From: Streptomyces avermitilis MA-4680 = NBRC 14893
GTDB taxonomy: Bacteria; Actinomycetota; Actinomycetes; Streptomycetales; Streptomycetaceae
Length of the DNA stretch: 64,000 nucleotides
Direction: 5' to 3'
NCBI RefSeq assembly: GCF_000009765.2
Contig: NC_003155.5
Location: 1,426,001 to 1,490,000, forward strand
The notes beneath the pieces were generated by a model. That model did not search any database. It had not been told where the DNA came from and saw nothing but the letters and a program-made list of their open reading frames with translations. Below, piece by piece: positions 9,356 to 16,896 of the stretch (position 1 is its first letter; every line of letters starts with the position of its first letter). A program made the position numbers and the translations under genes.

Positions 9356-9540
9356 GGGTACCTCCTCGGGCGGGGAACGTCTTCACCTCTGTCGACCGAT
9401 CCTCGCCCGGAAACTCATCGGTCGCCCGCCGGGCAGTTTCTGCTCCCCGGCAATCATCGCGTGTTCTGCCGGTCGGGGACGTGCGGGCGTTCTTCAGGCA
9501 GCTGCGCGAAGGGGAGTGCCCGGTGGTTGCCCCGGGCGCC

Positions 9541-9570
9541 TCTGCCCGCGGCGAATCTGCTGCGGGCAGA
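9541..9570. promoter_or_regulatory. Inverted repeat in the clpP3 leader
   Basis: TCTGCCCGC at 9541-9549 and GCGGGCAGA at 9562-9570 are perfect inverted repeats 12 bases apart, about 85 bases before clpP3. The arms resemble the TTCTGCC/GGCAGAA half-sites reported for PopR in S. lividans, although the published spacing is 3 bases. A single TTCTGCC also occurs at 9464-9470. Confidence 0.4.
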
Positions 9571-9652
9571 GAAAGCGGATCCGGCGGCGCTCGGCGGTCA
9601 AGAGTGGAGTCGAGCGGCCACGGCAGCCGCGCCGACGACTTACGGAGGACCC

Positions 9653-10306
9653 ATGACTCCACTCACCACGGGGTGGCATCCAGCCCTTTCACCGCGGGCC
9701 GAGGAGGGCGACACCCCGCCCTCGCGCTTCGACGACCATCTGGCGGCACAACTGCTCGCCCAGCGGATCGTGCTCCTGGGGACACAGGTGGACGAGGTGT
9801 CGGCGAACCGGGTCTGTGCGCAGTTGCTGCTGCTGTCCGCCGAGGACTCGCGCACCGACATCAGCCTGTACATCAACAGCCCGGGCGGGTCCGTCACCGC
9901 GGGCCTCGCCATCTACGACACCATGCGGCTCATCCCCAACGACGTGTCCACGCTCGCCATGGGCTTCGCCGCCAGCATGGGGCAGTTCCTGCTCAGCGTC
10001 GGCGCGGCCGGGAAGCGGTTCGCGCTGCCGAACGCGCGGATCATGATGCACCAGCCGTCGGCGGGCATCGGCGGGACCACCGCGGACATCGAGATCCAGG
10101 CGGAGAACCTGGAGTTCACGAAGAAGGCGATCGAGCGGATCACCGCGGAGCACACGGGGCAGAGCGAGGAGACCATCTCCCGCGACGGCGACCGGGACCG
10201 CTGGTTCACGGCCGAGCAGGCCAAGGAGTACGGGATGGTCGACCGGGTGGTGGAGTCACTCGACGACGTCCGCCCGACCGCCTCGCGCCGACGGATGGGG
10301 CTGTGA
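9653..10306 (+). CDS. clpP3: ATP-dependent Clp protease proteolytic subunit (ClpP3 type)
   Basis: A 217-residue ClpP serine peptidase subunit with an intact catalytic triad: S108 in GFAASMGQ, H133 in MMHQPSAG and D178 in [10 protein letters not shown]. The INSPGG oxyanion loop is also conserved. It would assemble into the cytosolic ClpP barrel fed by Clp ATPases. A GGAGG precedes the ATG. The stop codon lies one base before the next clpP gene, so both are one operon. Because a second clpP gene and a PopR-like gene ending in Ala-Ala adjoin it, this is assigned to the clpP3 clpP4 paralogue pair of Streptomyces rather than clpP1 clpP2. Confidence 0.9.
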   Translation: MTPLTTGWHPALSPRAEEGDTPPSRFDDHLAAQLLAQRIVLLGTQVDEVSANRVCAQLLLLSAEDSRTDISLYINSPGGSVTAGLAIYDTMRLIPNDVSTLAMGFAASMGQFLLSVGAAGKRFALPNARIMMHQPSAGIGGTTADIEIQAENLEFTKKAIERITAEHTGQSEETISRDGDRDRWFTAEQAKEYGMVDRVVESLDDVRPTASRRRMGL

Positions 10307-10307
10307 C

Positions 10308-10910
10308 ATGGGTTCGTACACGATTCCGAACGTCGTCGAGCGGACCCCGCAGGGCGAGCGGTCGTACGACGTCTTCAGCCGGCTGCTCTCCGAGCGGATC
10401 ATCTTCCTCGGTACGGAGATCGACGACGGAGTGGCCAACGTCGTCATCGCGCAACTCCTCCATCTGGAGTCGGCGAACCCGGAGCACGAGATCGCGATCT
10501 ACATCAACTCGCCCGGGGGATCCTTCACTTCACTGATGGCGATCTACGACACGATGACGTTCGTGCAGGCCCCGATCTCGACGTTCTGCGTCGGGCAGGC
10601 GGCCTCGACGGCGGCGGTGCTGCTCGCGGGCGGTGACCCGGGCCGGCGGTTCGTGCTGGAGCACGCCCGGGTCCTGCTCGGCCAGCCGGCCAGCGGCGGA
10701 CGTCAGGGCACGGTCTCGGACCTCAGTCTCCAGGCCAAGGAGATGATCCGGATCCGCTCCCAGGTGGAGGAGGTGCTCTCCCGGCACACGCGGCACGACA
10801 TCGCGACCCTGCGCGCCGACATGGACCGGGACAAGGTGTTCACCGCGCAGGAGGCCGTCGCGTACGGGCTCGCCGACGAGGTGCTCAGCCGGCGGCTCGC
10901 GGTCGTCTAG
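10308..10910 (+). CDS. clpP4: ClpP-like subunit (ClpP4 type), catalytic His replaced
   Basis: A 200-residue ClpP family protein directly following clpP3. It keeps INSPGGS and a Ser in GQAASTAA (S100), and D171 lies in RADMDRD. The position of the catalytic His, normally MMHQP, reads LLGQP, so Gly125 stands where His should be, and the usual Met after the Ser is Thr. The subunit may therefore be inactive as a peptidase alone and work within a mixed barrel with ClpP3, as with catalytically degenerate ClpR-type subunits in plastids and cyanobacteria. Only one base separates it from clpP3, indicating translational coupling. Confidence 0.9.
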   Translation: MGSYTIPNVVERTPQGERSYDVFSRLLSERIIFLGTEIDDGVANVVIAQLLHLESANPEHEIAIYINSPGGSFTSLMAIYDTMTFVQAPISTFCVGQAASTAAVLLAGGDPGRRFVLEHARVLLGQPASGGRQGTVSDLSLQAKEMIRIRSQVEEVLSRHTRHDIATLRADMDRDKVFTAQEAVAYGLADEVLSRRLAVV

Positions 10911-10999
10911 GTCCTGTCGTCAAATCCCGTCCGCCCCGCGACGGCCTGGGCCGACAGGGCCCCCTGGGTGTCCGACGGCCGCGAGCCACCGCGCGCGGG

Positions 11000-11455
11000 T
11001 CAGGCGGCGAGGCACATGCCGTCGTACCGCGCGGTCGGCGCGGTGCGTCCCCGGGCCGGCCTCGTCCGGGTATGGCGGGTCAGCTCGTGGTGGGCGAGGG
11101 AAAGGAGATCCGTCAGGCCGAGTCCGAGGGCCTGGGCGGCGGCCGCGAGGACCTCGGAGGAGGCCTCCTTGCGGCCGCGCTCCAGCTCCGACAGGTACGG
11201 CATCGAGATCCGGGCCGCGTCGGCCACGTCCTTGAGCGTGCGCTCCTGTGCGAGCCGCTCGCGCCGCAGCACGTCACCGACGAGGTCGCGCCACAAGGGC
11301 TCCTTGGCCGCGGGGGCGGCCGGCCGCTGTCCCGGCCGCTGCGGGGCGCGGCCCGGGGCGGTGACGGGAACGCGCGCGGCGTTCGGACTTCGGGGCGGGG
11401 CGCTCGCCGGGCGCAGGGCGATGACGCGGGCTTCGTTCGGCGCTTGATTGCTCAC
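11000..11455 (-). CDS. popR: PopR/ClgR-like XRE regulator of clp genes
   Basis: A 151-residue protein with an Ala/Pro/Arg-rich N-terminus and an XRE helix-turn-helix (about residues 60-110): LRRERLAQERTLKDVADAA followed by MPYLSELERGRKEASSE, the recognition region typical of ClgR and PopR. It ends in CLAA. In S. lividans PopR activates clpP3 clpP4 and is degraded by ClpP1/ClpP2, which depends on two C-terminal alanines; the same ending is visible here. It is convergent with clpP4. The GTG at 11455 is preceded almost directly by GAGGGG, so the exact start is uncertain; an upstream frame extension exists. Confidence 0.8.
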   Translation of the reverse strand: MSNQAPNEARVIALRPASAPPRSPNAARVPVTAPGRAPQRPGQRPAAPAAKEPLWRDLVGDVLRRERLAQERTLKDVADAARISMPYLSELERGRKEASSEVLAAAAQALGLGLTDLLSLAHHELTRHTRTRPARGRTAPTARYDGMCLAA

Positions 11456-11698
11456 CCCCTCAGCGTAGGAGTGCCGCGCCGAAGGGGAAGGGATCGGCGT
11501 TCTGCCCTGGGTGAATCCCGCGGTGCCGGCCCATCGCCTCGGCGTCCGCCATGGACCGAGCACCCGTCAGGGATCCCGTGCGAAGTCCCGTACAACCCTG
11601 GTGACCCATCGAGTGTCAAACAGGGCGCCGGACAAGGAACGGGCCCTTTCCGGACACCCCCGCGCTGCCCGGCCACCTTTCTCTTTCAGGAGCCGCTC

Positions 11699-13168
11699 GT
11701 GCGCAAGAACCGTTCGGCCGCCCTCGCCGCGGCCTCATTTCTTCTGATGACCGGAGCGGGCATCGCCGCCGCCCCGTCCGCGTACGCCGGAACACCCGGC
11801 GGTACGCACGCGAACGACCGCAACAGCGACTTCAACGGCGACGGTTACGAGGACGTGCTGGTCGGCGCTCCGGGAGCGACGGTCAGCGGCAAGAAGGGCG
11901 CCGGTCTCGTCACCGTGCAGTACGGGTCGTCGAGAGGAATCGGCACCACCAACGCGGCCCGCTTCAGCCAGTCCACGGCCGACGTCGCGGGCGCCGCCGA
12001 GACCGGTGACGCGTTCGGCCGGGCGGTCGCCACCGGCGACCTCGACGGCGACGGGTACGACGACGCGATCGTCGGCGTGCCCGGTGAGGACCTCGGTACC
12101 ACCAAGGACGCGGGCGGTGTCGCCGTTCTGTGGGGCTCCAAGTCCGGGCTGTCGGGCGCCGCCAGCGACTGGCTGGAGACCCAGGAGCCCACCGCCGACG
12201 AGCAGTTCGGCAGCGCGCTCGCCGCGGCCCACTTCACCGATGAGACGCCGGGCGACCTGCTCGCCGTACTCGACCGCGACGACCTGGAGCTGTTCGGGTA
12301 CGACTCCGCGGCGCAGGCCTCGCTGAAGCAGCGGTCGCAGCAGCGGCTCTCGGCACGCGCCGACCAGCGCGACATCCTGCCCACGTCGCTGACCACCGGC
12401 GACTACGACGACAACGGGTACGCCGACCTCGTCGTGTCCGGCGTGACCGTGGGCGACGAGCCGGGGCACGGCTGGTCCTCGCTGCTGACGGGGCACGCTG
12501 ACGGGCTGTCGTACGAACGCGATCTACGAGGCGGACCGGTCGCCGCGTCCGGGGACATCAACAACGACGGCTACGACGACCTGGTGACCGGTGAGCCGCA
12601 CTCCCCCAACGACGTGTACGGCGAGACACGCACGGGCGGTGTGGTCGGCGTGCGTCTCGGCGGCCCGGACGGGCCCGCGGCCGATCCCGACTGGTGGACG
12701 CAGGAGTCGGCCGGCGTACCCGGCACCGCGGAGGTCGGCGACGGCTGGGGCACCGACCTGTCGGTCGCGGACACCGATGGCGACGGGTACGCGGACGTGG
12801 CGATCGGCGCCTCCGGCGAGGACATCGGCACGGTGGCCGACGCGGGCGCCGTGTGGGTGCTGCGCGGCTCGGCCGGCGGGCTCACCGCGGCCGGGGCCAA
12901 GTCGTGGGACCAGAACTCGGCGGACGTACCGGGCGTGGCGGAGAAGGGCGACAAATGGGGCGCCCAGGTCCGGTTGACCGACCCGAACCGCGACGGACGC
13001 TTCGGGCTGCTCGCCTCGGCGCCCGGCGAGAACGCCGGCGACGGCTTCGTCTGGGTCCTGTCGGCGGGCACCGGCGGGATCACGGCTTCGGGCTCCTGGA
13101 CGTACGGCGCGGACACGCTCGGCGCGCCCTCCGTGGCCGCGGCGTTCGGCGCGGCGATCGACGAATAG
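11699..13168 (+). CDS. Secreted FG-GAP (integrin-alpha-like) repeat protein
   Basis: A 489-residue secreted protein. A Sec signal covers roughly residues 1-30 (VRKNRSAALAAASF through APSAYAG). The mature part consists of about six FG-GAP repeats, each with a calcium-binding DxDxDGxxD-like loop: DFNGDGYED, DLDGDGYDD, DYDDNGYAD, DINNDGYDD, DTDGDGYAD and a degenerate DPNRDGRFG. They should fold into a beta-propeller. Such Streptomyces proteins are thought to act in adhesion or extracellular binding, and no catalytic motif is seen. AGGAG about eight bases before the GTG supports the start. It is monocistronic, divergent from the PopR-like gene. Confidence 0.87.
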   Translation: MRKNRSAALAAASFLLMTGAGIAAAPSAYAGTPGGTHANDRNSDFNGDGYEDVLVGAPGATVSGKKGAGLVTVQYGSSRGIGTTNAARFSQSTADVAGAAETGDAFGRAVATGDLDGDGYDDAIVGVPGEDLGTTKDAGGVAVLWGSKSGLSGAASDWLETQEPTADEQFGSALAAAHFTDETPGDLLAVLDRDDLELFGYDSAAQASLKQRSQQRLSARADQRDILPTSLTTGDYDDNGYADLVVSGVTVGDEPGHGWSSLLTGHADGLSYERDLRGGPVAASGDINNDGYDDLVTGEPHSPNDVYGETRTGGVVGVRLGGPDGPAADPDWWTQESAGVPGTAEVGDGWGTDLSVADTDGDGYADVAIGASGEDIGTVADAGAVWVLRGSAGGLTAAGAKSWDQNSADVPGVAEKGDKWGAQVRLTDPNRDGRFGLLASAPGENAGDGFVWVLSAGTGGITASGSWTYGADTLGAPSVAAAFGAAIDE

Positions 13169-13315
13169 CCGTACGGCGTGAGCCGTTCCCGGCGTGACGG
13201 CCGTCGACGGAAGCCCAATTGCGGGCGAACGGGCGGGCGTACAACGGGCACGGCGGGGTAACCGGGGTCGGGAGCGGTCGGAGCGCCGACCCGAATCATC
13301 AACAGGGAGACGAAC

Positions 13316-13543
13316 GTGCTGATGGCCCACCCCGCCGTGCTGCGCAATCTCGTGGAGCAGTACGAGACCCTGCGCGCCCTGCACGCCGAGAACGGCAGTA
13401 CGGAAGTGCGACAGCGCATGGACGACGCGGCCTACACGCTCTGCGTATCGACCGGTACGAAGGACGTGGAGGCCGCGCTCGTCGCCGCCCGCCGTCGACT
13501 GCCCCTGGCACGCACCAAGGAGGACTCGCTGCTCACCACGTGA
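13316..13543 (+). CDS. DUF5133 small protein
   Basis: A 75-residue protein starting at a GTG with GGGAG upstream. The sequence MLMAHPAVLRNLVEQYETLR and the later AAYTLCVSTGT match the Streptomyces DUF5133 family, which has no known function. It is predicted soluble and helical, with one Cys. It lies about 120 bp upstream of an alternative sigma factor on the same strand, a setting in which such proteins might be stress-induced, but this is only inferred. Confidence 0.8.
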   Translation: MLMAHPAVLRNLVEQYETLRALHAENGSTEVRQRMDDAAYTLCVSTGTKDVEAALVAARRRLPLARTKEDSLLTT

Positions 13544-13663
13544 CCGGCGACACATCCAAGTCGCGCGACCGTTGACATGTGTTCCCGATTCCGGGGTAAG
13601 CGCGGGAGCACGACGCTTGGACAAAGCCCGACAGGCCGAACAGTGAGTTTCGTGGGAGAGGTA

Positions 13664-14551
13664 ATGGACACCGCCATGAGCAGGTCGATGGTCAAGGACG
13701 AGGCGACCCGGACCGCGACTGGTGAGGGGTCGCTGCCACATATCGTGGATCCGCGTACCGTGGCTCCTCGTGACGCGCGGGAGCTGTCCCGCCAGTTCTT
13801 CCGGCGCCTGAGCGAACTCGAAGAGGGCACACACGACTACCAGTACGCCCGCAACACCCTGATCGAGATGAACATGTCGCTGGTGCGGTTCGCGGCGGGA
13901 CGCTTCCGCAACCGTGGGGACGACATGGAGGACATCGTCCAGGTCGGCATGATCGGCCTCATCAAGGCGATCGACCGGTTCGAGATCTCTCGCGAGGTCG
14001 AGTTCACCTCCTTCGCGCTGCCGTACATCGTCGGCGAGATCAAGCGTTTCTTCCGCGACACGACGTGGGCGGTCCATGTGCCGCGCCGCCTCCAGGAGTT
14101 GCGGGTCGAGCTGGCCAAGGCGCGCGAGGAACTGTCGAGCCGGCTGGACCGCGAGCCCAGCGTCGCCGAGCTCGCCACCCTGATGAACCTGTCCGAGAAC
14201 GAGGTCGTCGAGGCCCAGATCGCCTCCAACGGGTACAACTCGTCGTCGCTGGACGCCGCGCTCTCCGGGGACGACCAGGAGGGCGAAGCCGTCCTGGCCG
14301 ACTTCATCGGCGAGGAGGACGACGGCATGCAGCTGGTCGAGGACTTCCACACCCTCGCGCCCCTGGTCGCCGAGCTCAGTGACCGCGACCGGCAGATCAT
14401 CCACATGAGGTTCGTGGAGGAGGCCACCCAGGCGGACATCGGCGCCCGGCTCGGCTGCTCCCAGATGCATGTCTCCCGTCTGATCAAGCGGATCATCGAG
14501 CAGCTGCGCACGGGCATGCTCTCCGATCTGCATCGGGTCGAGAGCGCCTGA
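13664..14551 (+). CDS. RNA polymerase sigma factor, SigB/SigF/SigG family
   Basis: A 295-residue group 3 sigma factor. Region 2 is clear (MSLVRFAAGRFRNRG, DIVQVGMIGLIKAIDRFE, EFTSFALPYIVGEIKRFFRD), region 3 spans VPRRLQELRVEL to SENEVVEAQ, and region 4 carries the helix-turn-helix ATQADIGARLGCSQMHVSRLIKRI. This class directs stress and development regulons and is usually held by an RsbW-type anti-sigma factor, candidates for which lie at 16.2 kb here. The ATG at 13664 has GGGAG upstream; an earlier GTG at 13643 is possible. It is followed by a very strong hairpin. Confidence 0.9.
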   Translation: MDTAMSRSMVKDEATRTATGEGSLPHIVDPRTVAPRDARELSRQFFRRLSELEEGTHDYQYARNTLIEMNMSLVRFAAGRFRNRGDDMEDIVQVGMIGLIKAIDRFEISREVEFTSFALPYIVGEIKRFFRDTTWAVHVPRRLQELRVELAKAREELSSRLDREPSVAELATLMNLSENEVVEAQIASNGYNSSSLDAALSGDDQEGEAVLADFIGEEDDGMQLVEDFHTLAPLVAELSDRDRQIIHMRFVEEATQADIGARLGCSQMHVSRLIKRIIEQLRTGMLSDLHRVESA

Positions 14552-14582
14552 CGGTTCCTGAAGTCGAGAGCGCCTGACGGTT
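14537..14582. repeat. 20-bp tandem duplication across the sigma factor stop codon
   Basis: The 20-mer beginning GTCGAGAGCGCC occurs at 14537-14556 and again at 14563-14582 with identical sequence, six bases apart. The first copy includes the last codons and TGA of the sigma factor gene. The second copy is noncoding and lies next to the terminator. Confidence 0.9.
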
Positions 14583-14590
14583 TTCCTGAC

Positions 14591-14640
14591 AGGGCGGTGG
14601 CGCTGCCCCACTCCGGTGAGTGGGGCAGCGCCACCGCCCT
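14591..14640. terminator. 22-bp perfect-stem bidirectional terminator
   Basis: Positions 14591-14612 pair without mismatch with 14619-14640 across a six-base loop (CCGGTG), followed by TTTC. It lies between the convergent sigma factor and lipid-kinase genes and should stop transcription from both sides. Confidence 0.93.
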
Positions 14641-14670
14641 TTCGACGCTGTCCTCAGCGTCAGGCTTTCC

Positions 14671-16122
14671 TCAGCGCAGCCACTGGTCCTTCTCCGCGGG
14701 CCGGTAGAGGGTCACCGCCCTGGTCCGCTTGTCCAGGACGAGCCGGGGTGCGGCCGCCCGGGTCACCTCTCCGTCGTACGAGAACCGCGGGTCGCCCTTC
14801 AGGACTTCGAGCCGGAGGCCGCGCACCTGCGCGGTGGTCAGCACCCGCGAGTTGTGCAGAGTCCCGGTGAGCACCGCGAGCAGCAGCCGTGTCCTGGCCA
14901 GTGGCGTGCCGGCGTCCACGGCACGGACGTCGAGGAGGCCGTCGTCGAGCTGGGTGCGGTACGTGGGCGCGAAGCCGGCCGGGTGGTAGATGCCGTTGCC
15001 CGCGAACAGCAGCCACAGGCGCTTGGGGCGGCCGTTCACCGAGACGCTGACGGGGCTGCCCGCCGCGAGCACGCGCGCCAGTCCGACGACGAGGGCGGGC
15101 CATTTGCCGATCCGCTTCTCCAGCTGCTCACGGGCGTGCACGAGGTCGGAGTAGACACCGAGACTGAAGGTGTTGAGGAACAACTGCTCGGGGCCGTCGG
15201 GAACGCGGGCGCAGCCGACGTCGGCGACGATCGCGTCCCCGTCGCACACGGCGCGTGCGACGTCCTCCATCGTCTGGTTTCCCAGGTCCACGGCGAAGTG
15301 GTTGAAGGTGCCGCCGGGGAACACCGCGAGCGGTACACCGAGCCGAGCGGCCACCTCCGTCGCCGCGTTGATCGTGCCGTCGCCGCCGCAGGCGCCGAGC
15401 GCGCCGCCCGCTTCCTTCGCCTGCCGGGCGGCCCGTTCGAGGAGTTCCGGCAGTTCCTGGCCCTCCTGCGGCACCAGGAACTCGGCCTTGGGCAGGAGCG
15501 AGCGCAGGCGGCCCACGGCGTCGTCCGCGTCGGTGCTCCGCGAGACGCCGGACGAGGGGTTGACGACCACATGGAGTCCGGCTCCGTCGGCCAGTGCCGG
15601 CGCGGGCCTGCGGGGCGGCGCCGCGGCGGCCGCCGTCTCGGGCTTGACCGGCCACCAGCGTGCGGTGAGCGCGGCGGCGCCGATGCCGATGGCGGTCCCG
15701 ACCGCCACATCGCCGGGGTGGCGGGCCCCGGAACGGATGCGGGCCGCCGTCAGGGCCGCGGCGGCCGGGGCGACGAGGAGACCGTACCGGGGCGCTTCCA
15801 ACACGACGCCCGCGGCGAACGCGGCGGCTGACGCGGCGGGTCCCGCCGCGTGCGGGGCCTCTGCCCGGTGGGCGGTCGGACGCGCGAGCGTGCGGGTGAC
15901 GGCCGACGCCATGGCCACGGCTCCGATGCCCCGCATCGCCGCCCGGCGCGCCGTGCGCTGCCCGGACACGCCGAGCAGTGCGGCGGCGCCGACCCATACG
16001 AGCCCGCCTCCGACGGTCCGACGCCACCCGGACGTCCCGCTCCGCCCCGCCTCGAATGCGGTGGCGACGCGGCGGCCGGTGCCGCCCCCTTGTCGCAGCC
16101 AAGCCGTGCGTTCGGAAGCCAC
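14671..16122 (-). CDS. PAP2-like / diacylglycerol kinase fusion protein
   Basis: A 483-residue two-part protein. The C-terminal half (about residues 190-483) is a diacylglycerol/lipid kinase catalytic domain: VVNPSSG, GGDGTINAA, FPGGTFNHFAVDLG and SYDGE. The N-terminal half has several Ala-rich hydrophobic segments and the remnants of a PAP2 phosphatase (LARPTAH, then RSGARHPGDVAVG, which keeps the HxxD end). The PSGH-type motif is not recognisable, so phosphatase activity is doubtful. Similar fusions occur across Streptomyces and are thought to phosphorylate a membrane lipid. The GTG at 16122 with AAGGGG upstream was chosen; a TTG at 16164 is less likely. Confidence 0.83.
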   Translation of the reverse strand: MASERTAWLRQGGGTGRRVATAFEAGRSGTSGWRRTVGGGLVWVGAAALLGVSGQRTARRAAMRGIGAVAMASAVTRTLARPTAHRAEAPHAAGPAASAAAFAAGVVLEAPRYGLLVAPAAAALTAARIRSGARHPGDVAVGTAIGIGAAALTARWWPVKPETAAAAAPPRRPAPALADGAGLHVVVNPSSGVSRSTDADDAVGRLRSLLPKAEFLVPQEGQELPELLERAARQAKEAGGALGACGGDGTINAATEVAARLGVPLAVFPGGTFNHFAVDLGNQTMEDVARAVCDGDAIVADVGCARVPDGPEQLFLNTFSLGVYSDLVHAREQLEKRIGKWPALVVGLARVLAAGSPVSVSVNGRPKRLWLLFAGNGIYHPAGFAPTYRTQLDDGLLDVRAVDAGTPLARTRLLLAVLTGTLHNSRVLTTAQVRGLRLEVLKGDPRFSYDGEVTRAAAPRLVLDKRTRAVTLYRPAEKDQWLR

Positions 16123-16224
16123 TGGGCCCACCCCTTGCGTATCGACGGATCTACCGGTCGGCAAGGTGAGCGCCGCCCCTCTCCCTGATGCCCAGGCTTC
16201 TCCCCTTCATGGGTGTTCATGGGT

Positions 16225-16683
16225 TCACGACTGTTTCGGCAGCTCCATGACGGCCCTGACGCACTTCCCGACCGGCACTCGCTCCACGGTCACCGCGGCC
16301 GCCAGCACATGGACGATCTCCAGTCCGTGCATACCCACGCGTCCGGGGTCCGGGGGGTAGCGCCTGGGCAGCGCGGCGCTGCTGTCGTACACCGTGACGG
16401 TCACGGAGGCGTCGGTGCCCTCCAGCTCGAGGATGTACGGGCCGTGGCTGTGCCGGTCGGCGTTGGTGACCAGTTCGCTCACCACGAGAAGCAGGTCGCC
16501 GTCGGCACGGGCGTCGATGGGCGCGCACCACTCGGACCGCAGCTGTTCGAGGAACAGCGCGGCGAAGGCCCGGGCCTCGGCGATGGACCCCAGTTCCCCC
16601 GTGTAGTGGGCCGCCCGCCGCAGCGGCTCCACGGGCATGTCGAAGTCAGTAGGTATCACTGCTCCGTCCAAGCTCTCGATCAT
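16225..16683 (-). CDS. RsbW-like ATP-binding protein (HATPase_c)
   Basis: A 152-residue single-domain GHKL ATPase of the kind abundant in Streptomyces. The N box is visible in LLLVVSELVTNADRHSHG and the G1-like region in GMHGLEIVHVLA. Such proteins act as anti-sigma or anti-anti-sigma kinases or as partners of PP2C phosphatases. Whether this one controls the sigma factor 2 kb away is not known. The start at ATG 16683 gives MIESLDGAV; the ribosome-binding site is weak (GAGAGAG). Confidence 0.82.
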   Translation of the reverse strand: MIESLDGAVIPTDFDMPVEPLRRAAHYTGELGSIAEARAFAALFLEQLRSEWCAPIDARADGDLLLVVSELVTNADRHSHGPYILELEGTDASVTVTVYDSSAALPRRYPPDPGRVGMHGLEIVHVLAAAVTVERVPVGKCVRAVMELPKQS

Positions 16684-16896
16684 GCAGGTCTCTCTCGGAA
16701 GCGGGTCCATTCCTGGCGCGCCACACCTCGTCCGTACCTCGTTCCTGGGGTGTCGCACCAGTGCTCGTACCCAGCGAATCGCTTCGCACTCACCCCATGT
16801 TCTCCCGGAGCGCGGCGCGGTGTGGCCCGTTCAGCCGGATCGGTGCGGACCAGCGGATGCCGGGCCGCGTCCCCGCCCCCTCGCGACAGGGCTGCC

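Noticed and set aside
12524..14611. 695-codon minus-strand frame
   Set aside because: Runs antisense across the FG-GAP, DUF5133 and sigma factor genes and has no family features.
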